Below, piece after piece: positions 7,512 through 14,354 of a stretch of DNA of 14,539 nucleotides (positions within the stretch are counted from its first letter, which is position 1; each line of letters starts with the position of its first letter). A model generated the notes under the pieces. That model worked only from the letters and a program-made list of their open reading frames with translations. It did no database searches and had not been told where the DNA came from. The stretch lies in the NCBI GenBank assembly GCA_031283015.1, contig JAITCQ010000033.1, forward strand, positions 1 through 14,539. Reading direction: 5' to 3'. The position numbers were made by a program, and so were the translations under genes. Source of the stretch: Candidatus Methanoplasma sp. GTDB taxonomy: Archaea > Thermoplasmatota > Thermoplasmata > Methanomassiliicoccales > Methanomethylophilaceae.

Positions 7512-9188
7512 ATGAAGGATGACATTCAGATAGAAGAAGAAGCACACGTCAGGAACATCACGGATATCGCCGCCCTCGCGGGTCTGAGGCCGGAGGACAT
7601 AGACCAATACGGGAAATATATCGCAAAGGTCCCGCTTGACGTCCTGTCAAGGTTCGACGGCAACAAGGACGGGAAGCTGATAATGGTCACGGCGGTGACG
7701 CCGACTCCCGCCGGGGAAGGGAAGACGGTGACCACCATCGGTTTGATCCAGGGTCTCAGCCGCATAGGCAAGAAAGTGGTAGGCGCGCTGAGGGAACCGT
7801 CGGTCGGCCCCACCTTCGGAGTGAAGGGAGGGGCCACAGGAGGCGGTTACTCTCAGGTGTACCCCATGTGGGACATCGATCTCCATTTCACGGGGGACAT
7901 ACACGCGGTGTCCTCCGCGCATAACCTGCTGTCGGCGATCCTGGAGAACAACCTGGTGAGGGACAACCCCCTTAGGATAGATCCATCTAGGATAGTCCTG
8001 AAAAAGACAATGGACATGAACTGCCGCGAGCTGAGGGACATAGTGGTCGGCCTCGGAGGCGGAAGGACGGACGGCGGCGTGACCCACCAGAGCGGTTTCC
8101 TCATCACATCCGCATCCGAGATATCGGCGATACTCGCATTGGCCACCGGCTACAAGGACCTCAGGGCGAGGCTCGAGAGGATGGTGGTCGCCTACACCTA
8201 CACCGGGGAGATGATCACGGTGAAGGACCTGGGATGCGCCGGTGCGATGATGATACTGCTGAAAGATGCGCTGAAACCGAACCTGGTCCAGACCCTGGAG
8301 GGACAACCGGTGTTCGTTCACGGGTTCCCCTTCGCGAACATCGCGCATGGGAACAACAGCGTCATAGCGACGAAATATGCAATGAAGTTAGGCGATTACG
8401 CCGTAACGGAAGCGGGATTCGCCGCCGACCTCGGCGGCGAGAAGTTCCTTGACATCGTTTGCAGACAGGCTGGGATATCCCCGGACTGCGTGGTGATCGT
8501 GGCGTCCGTCAAGGCGCTGATGACCCACGGGGGCGCGAAGCTCGAGGAACCGGAGACCCTGACGAGGGAGGCCCTGATCAAAGGGATGTCAAACCTTGAC
8601 AAGCACATAGAGAACGTGAAAGGGTACGGAGTTCCGGTCGTGGTGTCTATTAATCACTTCTCGTTCGACGATCCGGAGCACATGCAGATGCTCCGCGACC
8701 ACTGCAAGGAGGTGGGCGCTGAATGTGTCCAATCGGACGCGTTCATGGAAGGCGGAAAGGGAGCGGAGGAGCTTGCCAGGAAAGTGGTGGAGGTCATCGG
8801 GAAAGGGGAGAGGGACTTCAAGCTGCTGTACGAGGATAACATCCCCCTCAAAAAGAAGATAGAGGCCGTGGCAACGAGGATATACGGCGCGGACGGGGTT
8901 ACGTATTCGTCTCAAGCGTCGAAGACCCTGAAGGACCTTGAGGACAAAGGATACGGAAGCCTCCCGATATGCATGGCGAAGACGCAATATTCGTTGTCCG
9001 ACCAGGCGGACCTGAAAGGCGCGCCCAAAGGATGGAAGCTCAACGTGAGAGAGGTGACGGTATCTGCCGGGGCCGGATTCGTGGTGCCCATATGCGGCAC
9101 GATGATGCTGATGCCGGGGCTTTCAAAGACGCCTGCCGCGCTGAAAATGGACCTAACGGAGGACGGGAAGATCAGAGGGCTGAAATAA
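7512..9188 (+). CDS. fhs: Formate-tetrahydrofolate ligase
   Basis: 558 residues, the usual full length of this family. Formate + ATP + tetrahydrofolate gives 10-formyl-tetrahydrofolate + ADP + phosphate, feeding purine synthesis and one-carbon metabolism. Visible signatures: phosphate loop TPTPAGEGKT (63-72), the family pattern GVKGGATGGGY (103-113), TEAGFAADLGGEKF (299-312) and the second signature VIVASVKALMTHGG (328-341). The C-terminus KIRGLK is complete. Its last 17 nt overlap the end of the convergent Sel1-repeat gene. Monocistronic, as far as seen. Most archaeal methanogens use tetrahydromethanopterin, so a tetrahydrofolate enzyme fits lineages that keep both carriers, and bacterial acquisition in the past is plausible. 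Confidence 0.97.
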   Translation: MKDDIQIEEEAHVRNITDIAALAGLRPEDIDQYGKYIAKVPLDVLSRFDGNKDGKLIMVTAVTPTPAGEGKTVTTIGLIQGLSRIGKKVVGALREPSVGPTFGVKGGATGGGYSQVYPMWDIDLHFTGDIHAVSSAHNLLSAILENNLVRDNPLRIDPSRIVLKKTMDMNCRELRDIVVGLGGGRTDGGVTHQSGFLITSASEISAILALATGYKDLRARLERMVVAYTYTGEMITVKDLGCAGAMMILLKDALKPNLVQTLEGQPVFVHGFPFANIAHGNNSVIATKYAMKLGDYAVTEAGFAADLGGEKFLDIVCRQAGISPDCVVIVASVKALMTHGGAKLEEPETLTREALIKGMSNLDKHIENVKGYGVPVVVSINHFSFDDPEHMQMLRDHCKEVGAECVQSDAFMEGGKGAEELARKVVEVIGKGERDFKLLYEDNIPLKKKIEAVATRIYGADGVTYSSQASKTLKDLEDKGYGSLPICMAKTQYSLSDQADLKGAPKGWKLNVREVTVSAGAGFVVPICGTMMLMPGLSKTPAALKMDLTEDGKIRGLK

Positions 9189-9861
9189 TCAGGTCGCTGT
9201 TCATATTGTACCAACGGTCGGCCTCTTCCTTGTCCACAGGTACGCCGTCCCCGGTATCGTACATATTGCCGAGGAGTATCTGGGCGCCTCTGTGCCGGTT
9301 CATTGCGGCGGAGGTAAGCCAGTTCAGAGCTTTTTCGGTGCTCTTTTCCACACCATACCCTGTTTTGTAAAGCTGTCCCAGCACGAACTGGGCCTCCGAA
9401 TGTCCGGATTCAGATGCCATTGAGAACCATTTGACCGCGGTGGAAGGGTCCCTTTCCACGCCGCTGCCGTCGAAGTAGATCAGCCCCAGTTCGTATTGCG
9501 CGCGCGGGTCCCCCATCAGCGCGGGCGTGCCCAAGAAAGAGATCGCTTTTTTCGCATCCTTCTCAGCCCCGTAGCCCTTGCTGTACATCTTCCCCAAGAA
9601 ATACATGGCGCTCAGGTTCCCGCCGTCGGAGGCGCGTTCGAACCAGTGCTTCGCGGCGTCAAGGTCCTTCTTGACGCCCTGCCCCCTGGAATAAAGGAGG
9701 CCAAGATAGAATTCCGCGTCGGGGGACCCTTTGTTCGCCGAAGCGGACAGTATCGAGAAGGCGGAGCTGTAGTTGTTCTCGGACCTGGTCCTGATTATGA
9801 ATTTAGCCCACTCTAATGGCTCCATCTGACTTTCGAACGGAATGCCAGAGTCCTCCTGCAT
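9172..9861 (-). CDS. Sel1-like repeat protein, five repeats
   Basis: 229 residues from ATG 9861. About 50 N-terminal residues without repeat character are followed by five Sel1-like repeats of about 36 residues, each with the pattern A..YLGxxYxxGxGV..D...A..W...A...G (for example AEFYLGLLYSRGQGV, AQYELGLIYFDGSGV). Sel1 repeats form alpha-alpha solenoids that bind partner proteins. No signal peptide or membrane helix, so cytoplasmic. A TTG at 9870 would add three residues; I prefer the ATG because a TATA-like TTATAA lies 23-28 nt upstream of it, consistent with leaderless expression. Its 3' end overlaps the ligase gene by 17 nt. Related in type to the three SLR genes at 10895-14208, hence probably part of a local expansion. 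Confidence 0.92.
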   Translation of the reverse strand: MQEDSGIPFESQMEPLEWAKFIIRTRSENNYSSAFSILSASANKGSPDAEFYLGLLYSRGQGVKKDLDAAKHWFERASDGGNLSAMYFLGKMYSKGYGAEKDAKKAISFLGTPALMGDPRAQYELGLIYFDGSGVERDPSTAVKWFSMASESGHSEAQFVLGQLYKTGYGVEKSTEKALNWLTSAAMNRHRGAQILLGNMYDTGDGVPVDKEEADRWYNMNSDLIISAL

Positions 9862-9883
9862 GAACTGCAATCACTCAGGACGG

Positions 9884-9889
9884 TTATAA
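9884..9889 (-). promoter_or_regulatory. TATA-like box for the minus-strand Sel1 gene
   Basis: TTATAA in GGGTTATAACC, 23-28 nt before ATG 9861. This is the distance expected when transcription starts at the ATG itself. The core is palindromic, so it could in principle also serve the divergent plus-strand gene at 9958, though the spacing there is poor. Confidence 0.4.
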
Positions 9890-9957
9890 CCCTTATGATT
9901 CGGCGGTCTTTCCCAGATACCAGCGGAATCCATTAATGCAGACCCCGATATCCATAT

Positions 9958-10536
9958 GTGAACTGGTTCTCATACTGGCAAAAAAGATCCATTGAAAAGA
10001 GCAAAAGGATATCACAGCGGATGCTGGGCGAGAACAGACCTTTGTTTTCAAAAAAAGGGTGTAAAATCCTACCGGCGGAGTGGCCTAATAACAAAAATAT
10101 TTTGGAGATCCATATCAAAAATATAGGCGGAAAGGCCGCATGCGTCCATCAGATAAACGTCGATATCGGCGACACATTTGAAACACATCCCGATTATGTT
10201 AAAGGGAGTTCCTTCACTGTCCCCCCGGGTGCCGGAACAAAGGCGGCGGAGGTCCGGTTTGTGATGCTTCCCAGCAATGATAAGCACTCTGAGGAGGCAT
10301 CTTGCTATATACACATCGGATACAAAAACCTGGAACACGAGGGTGACCCCGACAATTTGGGGTACGTCGAGGACATAGATTGCTGCAACGCATACCGTGA
10401 AGCGCGCGCGAAACTGATCGCCCAAAGAAACAGCATACCGCCCTACAAATACTGGTACCGGACAGGCAATCCTGCAAAAGGGAGAACCAGACCAGTTAAG
10501 ACAGGAAAGGTAAACGATAGAGGTAAAACACAATGA
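9958..10536 (+). CDS. Unrecognised 192-residue protein
   Basis: I do not recognise this family. It starts with GTG at 9958; an upstream in-frame stop at 9934 leaves little choice. The N-terminal 35 residues are strongly basic (WQKRSIEKSKRISQ). The middle, about 45-130, alternates hydrophobic residues in a way typical of a beta sandwich (ILEIHIKNIGG, AEVRFVML, SCYIHIGYKNL). The C-terminal 30 residues are basic and disordered-looking (GRTRPVKTGK). The 5' part is richer in A and T than the neighbours, which may reflect transfer or relaxed selection. No ribosome binding site is seen; CATTAATG at 9931 is a weak TATA candidate. Its stop overlaps the next ATG in an ATGA arrangement. It probably heads the Sel1 operon. 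Confidence 0.7.
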   Translation: MNWFSYWQKRSIEKSKRISQRMLGENRPLFSKKGCKILPAEWPNNKNILEIHIKNIGGKAACVHQINVDIGDTFETHPDYVKGSSFTVPPGAGTKAAEVRFVMLPSNDKHSEEASCYIHIGYKNLEHEGDPDNLGYVEDIDCCNAYREARAKLIAQRNSIPPYKYWYRTGNPAKGRTRPVKTGKVNDRGKTQ

Positions 10537-10890
10537 TCGATACAGAAAACAGACAGGAAGGACGGTGGATGTTCCCGCTCTGTATCGACTTTCCCGCGAA
10601 GTTCCTTCAGGCTCTCCGCGGTATGCCTTTATGTCCCTGACAGCCATAGATTCGAAGAGAAGCCCGAACGTGCGGGGATCGTATTCGAGGTCTTCCGGAG
10701 AGGCGTTCAGAAAGTGGGCGGCAATGGCGGGATTCGCAGTATGTTAAACTCATTGTGGAAGTTGAGGGTGTTTTTGCCGTTGATTCCGAGCGCCGTCGTT
10801 CTGTCCGCTGCCGCTGTAAGAAGGACCGTTAATCAAAACATTACAAAGCGTGACGAGCTAAAACAGATAAACAGGTTCGGCATACAGTGA
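10533..10890 (+). pseudogene. Apparent frame-broken small gene in the Sel1 operon
   Basis: ATG 10533 overlaps the preceding stop (ATGA) and has GAGGT at 10520-10524, 8 nt upstream, so a real start is likely. This frame encodes MIDTENRQEGRW... and stops at 10638-10640 after 35 codons. The +1 frame is then open to the TGA at 10888, continuing with a plausible protein (DSHRFEEKPERAGIVFEVF...) that ends in a hydrophobic segment and a charged tail. Joined by a one-base shift somewhere before 10638 it would be a protein of about 118 residues ending 4 nt before the next Sel1 gene. This could be a mutation, a sequencing error or programmed frameshifting; TTTCCC (10590-10595) and CCTTTATGTCCC (10626-10637) are candidate slip regions. 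Alternatively two unrelated tiny ORFs. Confidence 0.4.
10741..10890 (+). CDS. Possible 49-residue single-span membrane protein
   Basis: If the region is not one broken gene, this ORF could stand alone. It encodes MLNSLWKLRVFLPLIPSAVV..., with a single hydrophobic stretch of about 17 residues (VFLPLIPSAVVLSAAAV, roughly residues 10-26) followed by a basic/charged tail ending RFGIQ. It ends 4 nt before the Sel1 gene at 10895. No ribosome binding site is visible before the ATG, which is why I favour it being the C-terminal part of the frame-broken gene. A GTG at 10714 in the same frame is another possible start. Confidence 0.25.
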   Translation: MLNSLWKLRVFLPLIPSAVVLSAAAVRRTVNQNITKRDELKQINRFGIQ

Positions 10891-10894
10891 CCTT

Positions 10895-12358
10895 ATGCCA
10901 TCCGAGAGGTATGAAAGCTCCTGCTCTGAAGCGCGTGCGCACATGAACTGTGCCTCGCGGGATCACGATCTGAGCAAAGCGGCGGGGATACTGGAAAGGT
11001 TATCCTCGGAAGGCGACGCTGAGGCCGGGTATCTATACGCCTTGTTCCTGCTGACCGGAACCTCCGTAACAAAAGATGGGATCACCGCAAAGGACATCCT
11101 CGCTCTGTCCGCCGCTTCTGGCAGCGAGGACGCCGCCCTGTTGATCGGGGAGATGGAAAGGGGCGGTTCGGAAGGTGCGGAAGAGCTGGTACGTCTTAAA
11201 CTCAAAGGCGAACAGAGGAACACCGACGCCTGCGGGGAGCTTTTCAAGATATACACCGAAGGGAGATCCCCCGCAAAAAAGGACCACGGGACCGCCGTAA
11301 GGTGGTATACTGTGTGCGCGGAGGAGGACGACGTCCACGCCCAGAGCACGGTGGGTTTCATGTATGCCATGGGCAAAGGTGTCGGCAAGGATAAGGATAA
11401 GGCCTTGCACTGGCTGAAAAAAGCGGCGGAGAACGGCAGCGCGGACGCCATGTACCACCTCGGGGAGATGTACGAGACCGGTTCCTGTGATGTGGAGAAG
11501 GATATGAAGCAGGCTGTGGCCTGGTATAAACGGGCGGCGGAGGTCGGGAGCGCGGACGCCCAATATACCTTGGCGGCGATACATTCGATGCAGAGAACGA
11601 AATATTACGACCCGGCAAGATCTGTGGCGTATCTCGAGCTGGCCTCCGCTCAGGGGCACGGCGAGGCCCAGTATCAGCTGGGAATGATGTACGCATACGG
11701 CAAAGAGGTCAAGAGGGACGAGGGCAGGGCCGCGCAGCTCCTGGAAGCGTCCTGCAGGACCGGATTCCAGCAGGCCATGGTGGATTATGCTAACATGAGA
11801 TTTGACGGAGAGGTGCTCAAAGAGGACCTTGAGATCGCCGCCAAGTGGTTCGAGAAGGCCGCCGCGTCCTGCAACGGATACGCGCAGTACGCGCTGGCCT
11901 GCATGTACGCCGGCGGCATCCATTATGAAAAGGATGATATAACGGCCGCGAAACATTTCACAGATGCGGCGGAGATGGGGGAGGTCAACTCCCAGTACAG
12001 TCTCGGCTGCCTCTATTACGAAGGGCGGGGCGTGGAGAAGAGCGAGAAGGATGCCGCCCTTTGGTTCGGCCAGGCGGCCGAACAGGGGCACCCCGGCGCG
12101 AAAGCGTTCCTCGGAATGCTGTATATAACGGGATCCGGGGCGGAACAGGACATCGAGGACGGCCTGAGGCTTCTCGGCGAGTCTGCCGGCGCAGGGTACT
12201 TCGAGGGCCAGTACTATCTCGGAAAACTTTACGCAGACGGTAAGTACGTAAAAAGGAATATACCCCGCGCGAAAAAATACCTGTCGCTGGCGGCGAGACA
12301 AGGGGATCCCGACGCAAAGGCGCTCCTTGAGAGGATAAAGACAGAGAGGCTGCGTTGA
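10895..12358 (+). CDS. Sel1-like repeat protein, about eleven repeats
   Basis: 487 residues, almost wholly Sel1 repeats. A short N-terminal stretch (1-30, cysteine-containing) leads into two degenerate repeats (about 41-110), then about nine clearer ones from about 111 to 470, such as AQSTVGFMYAMGKGV, AQYQLGMMYAYGKEV and SQYSLGCLYYEGRGV, each followed by AxxW...AA..G. The repeat starting at about 220 is atypical (AAIHSMQRTKYYD). The fold is an alpha-alpha superhelix for protein-protein contacts; no catalytic motif, signal peptide or membrane helix. ATG 10895 follows the preceding open frame by 4 nt, with a weak AGTGA upstream. The next Sel1 gene begins 2 nt after its stop, so the two are certainly cotranscribed. 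Confidence 0.93.
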   Translation: MPSERYESSCSEARAHMNCASRDHDLSKAAGILERLSSEGDAEAGYLYALFLLTGTSVTKDGITAKDILALSAASGSEDAALLIGEMERGGSEGAEELVRLKLKGEQRNTDACGELFKIYTEGRSPAKKDHGTAVRWYTVCAEEDDVHAQSTVGFMYAMGKGVGKDKDKALHWLKKAAENGSADAMYHLGEMYETGSCDVEKDMKQAVAWYKRAAEVGSADAQYTLAAIHSMQRTKYYDPARSVAYLELASAQGHGEAQYQLGMMYAYGKEVKRDEGRAAQLLEASCRTGFQQAMVDYANMRFDGEVLKEDLEIAAKWFEKAAASCNGYAQYALACMYAGGIHYEKDDITAAKHFTDAAEMGEVNSQYSLGCLYYEGRGVEKSEKDAALWFGQAAEQGHPGAKAFLGMLYITGSGAEQDIEDGLRLLGESAGAGYFEGQYYLGKLYADGKYVKRNIPRAKKYLSLAARQGDPDAKALLERIKTERLR

Positions 12359-12359
12359 G

Positions 12360-13472
12360 ATGAAGGGACAATACGCGGCGGGGAAGAAGATGATCCGGGA
12401 CGCGGAGGCGGGGAACCCTTACGCAAGGCTCGGCCTAGCCTACCTGTATCACCACGGGAAGGACATCGACCCGGACCCGGAGCTTGCGGTCAAGTGGTAC
12501 GTCAAGTCGTCCGAGTCAGGATGTTCAAGGGCCAAATGGGAGCTCGCGAAGATATTCAGGGACGGGACGATAGTCAGAAAGGACGACAAGATGTTCATAC
12601 TGTATCTGAAGGCCGCGGCGGAATCCGGGGTCCCGGAGGCGATGACGGACCTGGGGTTCGCCCTCCTTACGGGGATTCATATGGAAAGGGACGAGGGGTC
12701 CGCATTCAAATGGATGCACTCCGCAGCATGCCAGGGGAACACCATGGCGCAGTTCATGACCGGGTACATGTACGGCAGGGGCATCGGCGCCGATCAGGAC
12801 ATATCCGAACGGGAGCATTGGTATGCCAAGATGGGCTTGAAAGGGAACGGGGACCTGTTCTATTGGATCGGCAGGAATTTTGAGTACGGTCTATATAATG
12901 TTGAGACGGACCTATTCGAGGCGGGCAGGTGGTACAAGATGGGGGCGGACATGGGTCACGAGAGGTGCTCCATTTGCTGGCAGTCGGTGCTTTTGACCCT
13001 CGATGGAAAGGAGCATGACTCCCTCGAGGAAAGAGAGGACATGCTGACGAACGTCGGCGCGGAGAGAGAGAAACTCGAAAGAGAACTGGCACTCATAGTG
13101 GCCGACCGGTCCTTCGAGGAAGGCGACGAGGAGAACGCGTTCAACCACTACAAACTGGCGGCGGAATTGGGAAACCCGGTGGCAATGTTCACGCTTGCAA
13201 TGATGTACCACGCCGGGGTGTACGTCAAAAGGAACGACAAGACGGCCATCGATCTGATGACGAAGGCGTCCGCGGCGGGGTCGGAGGACGCGCAATTCGT
13301 CCTGGGTACCCTGTACGAGGAGGGGATAGGCCTGAAAAAAAGCATGGACGAGGCCATAAGGTTCTATACGATGGCGGCCGCCAACGGATATCTGACCGCA
13401 TACTACAGGCTCAGCCTTTACATAGAGCACCCGGAGGCTCATGTCAGAGGCTCGGCATTGGTCGCGAGGTGA
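12360..13472 (+). CDS. Sel1-like repeat protein with a non-repeat insert
   Basis: 370 residues. Five Sel1-like repeats (about 20-199), then a stretch of about 55 residues (200-255) that does not fit the repeat: a cysteine pair (C203, C206) followed by a highly charged, probably coiled segment (LEEREDMLTN...EREKLERELAL). Two to three further repeats follow (272-355; AMFTLAMMYHAGVYV, AQFVLGTLYEEGIGL). The insert may be a hinge or a partner site. ATG 12360 lies one base after the previous stop, with GAGAGG about 10 nt upstream; the stop at 13470-13472 is embedded in the next gene's ribosome binding site. Cytoplasmic; no enzymatic motif. Confidence 0.92.
   Translation: MKGQYAAGKKMIRDAEAGNPYARLGLAYLYHHGKDIDPDPELAVKWYVKSSESGCSRAKWELAKIFRDGTIVRKDDKMFILYLKAAAESGVPEAMTDLGFALLTGIHMERDEGSAFKWMHSAACQGNTMAQFMTGYMYGRGIGADQDISEREHWYAKMGLKGNGDLFYWIGRNFEYGLYNVETDLFEAGRWYKMGADMGHERCSICWQSVLLTLDGKEHDSLEEREDMLTNVGAEREKLERELALIVADRSFEEGDEENAFNHYKLAAELGNPVAMFTLAMMYHAGVYVKRNDKTAIDLMTKASAAGSEDAQFVLGTLYEEGIGLKKSMDEAIRFYTMAAANGYLTAYYRLSLYIEHPEAHVRGSALVAR
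13466..13472 (+). promoter_or_regulatory. Strong ribosome binding site of the last Sel1 gene
   Basis: GAGGTGA, a near-perfect match to the archaeal anti-Shine-Dalgarno, 4 nt before ATG 13477 and overlapping the stop codon of the previous gene. It decides the start at 13477 over an in-frame ATG at 13441 that lies inside the upstream gene. Confidence 0.7.
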
Positions 13473-13476
13473 GAGC

Positions 13477-14208
13477 ATGGGGTTCAAAGAGGTAATGGAC
13501 GCCGCGTCCGGCGGAGACCCCCATGCGCAGAACGCGATGGGGTACATGTATTTTGAAGGGAGCGGGGTGCAGAAGGACCTGGACAAAGCGTTCATGTGGT
13601 TCAGGCTGTCCGCGAAGCAGGGAGACCCCGAGGGACAATGCAACATGGGGTTCATGCTCACGCATGGTTACGGCGCCAATCAGGATGCCGGAAAGGCGTT
13701 CGGATTGTACAAAAGGTCGGCGGAACAGGGGTACGCGAGGGCGCAGTTCAATCTCGCGCATATGTATTCGGAGGGACTCGGGACCGAACAGGACTGGAAC
13801 GAGGCGCTGAGATGGTACACGGAGGCCGCCGGGAACGGCAGCCTCGCGGCTTACTACAGGATAGGCGTTATGAAGGAAGAGGGCAGAGGTATACCGGCTG
13901 ACGAGGCCGAGGCCGCAAGGATATTCTCGGAATGCGCCGAGGCCGGGCATTCCAAGGCAAGGTTCAGGTTGGGCATGATGACGTTCGAGGGAAGGGGGGT
14001 CAGGAAGGACCTGGACAAGGCCGCGAAGATATTGGCGAAGGCGGCGGAGGAAGGAAGCGCCGACGCTATGCTCCAGCTGGGGAAGATGTCCCTGAGTGGG
14101 GAAGGCATGGTAAAGAGCGGGAACAACGCCGCGAAATGGCTCAGAAAAGCGGCCGCCAGAGGCAGCGAAGAGGCGGCCAACATCCTAGAGAGCATATCCG
14201 AGAAGTAA
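13477..14208 (+). CDS. Sel1-like repeat protein, six regular repeats
   Basis: 243 residues from ATG 13477, consisting of six regular Sel1 repeats (about 14-229) with strong consensus: AQNAMGYMYFEGSGV, GQCNMGFMLTHGYGA, AQFNLAHMYSEGLGT, ARFRLGMMTFEGRGV, each followed by a D..KA..W/..AA..G helix. It is the most canonical of the four SLR proteins here. No signal peptide or membrane span. Last gene of the operon; 146 nt separate it from the following gene, which has its own promoter. Function probably scaffolding; partners unknown. Confidence 0.93.
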   Translation: MGFKEVMDAASGGDPHAQNAMGYMYFEGSGVQKDLDKAFMWFRLSAKQGDPEGQCNMGFMLTHGYGANQDAGKAFGLYKRSAEQGYARAQFNLAHMYSEGLGTEQDWNEALRWYTEAAGNGSLAAYYRIGVMKEEGRGIPADEAEAARIFSECAEAGHSKARFRLGMMTFEGRGVRKDLDKAAKILAKAAEEGSADAMLQLGKMSLSGEGMVKSGNNAAKWLRKAAARGSEEAANILESISEK

Positions 14209-14275
14209 AACCGTTCATGCATGTTGTACACGCTTTCGGTTCGAATTATTAGTTAAGATCTATTCAAGACCCAAA

Positions 14276-14293
14276 TATTGTACTATATTGTAC
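14276..14293 (+). promoter_or_regulatory. Candidate operator: TATTGTAC direct repeat, 10-bp period
   Basis: TATTGTAC occurs at 14276-14283 and again at 14286-14293, exactly one helical turn apart. Because GTAC is self-complementary the pair also reads as GTAC-N6-GTAC. A further TTGTACA lies at 14224-14230. The pair ends 18 nt upstream of the TATA-like box, a place used by activators or repressors in archaea. The regulator is unknown. Confidence 0.35.
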
Positions 14294-14311
14294 ATTAGTG
14301 CCGTAAAATGG

Positions 14312-14319
14312 TTATATAT
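14312..14319 (+). promoter_or_regulatory. TATA-like box of the ligase gene
   Basis: TTATATAT in GGTTATATATG, centred about 39 nt before ATG 14355. Transcription start would fall near 14342, leaving a leader of about 12 nt that contains GAGG (14344-14347), 7 nt before the ATG. Confidence 0.5.
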
Positions 14320-14354
14320 GAATGCTTTAGCGTAATCAACGAAGAGGCATCCGA

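Noticed and set aside
10565..10747. 60-codon plus-strand frame MDVPALYR...
   Set aside because: No ribosome binding site, composition rich in S and R, and it conflicts with the better supported frame starting at 10533.
10534..10890. Stop-codon recoding (TGA read-through) linking the unknown protein to the following open frame
   Set aside because: The same frame is open after the TGA, but the first 30 codons beyond it look non-coding, and a coupled ATGA start in another frame explains the arrangement better. No recoding signal is visible.
11033..12301. 422-codon open frame opposite the large Sel1 gene
   Set aside because: Mirror of repeat-coding DNA; no start signal and no recognisable protein.
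13441..13476. ATG at 13441 as start of the last Sel1 gene
   Set aside because: It lies within the previous gene, whereas ATG 13477 follows a strong GAGGTGA and begins directly at the conserved part.
13477..14208. Sel1 repeats considered as CRISPR-like or DNA tandem repeats
   Set aside because: Periodicity is about 108 nt and conserved only at protein level; units differ widely in DNA and there are no constant repeats with spacers.
14209..14354. Possible tRNA or small RNA in the gap before the ligase gene
   Set aside because: No cloverleaf stems or tRNA arm consensus seen; the gap is explained by the operator-like repeats and the promoter.
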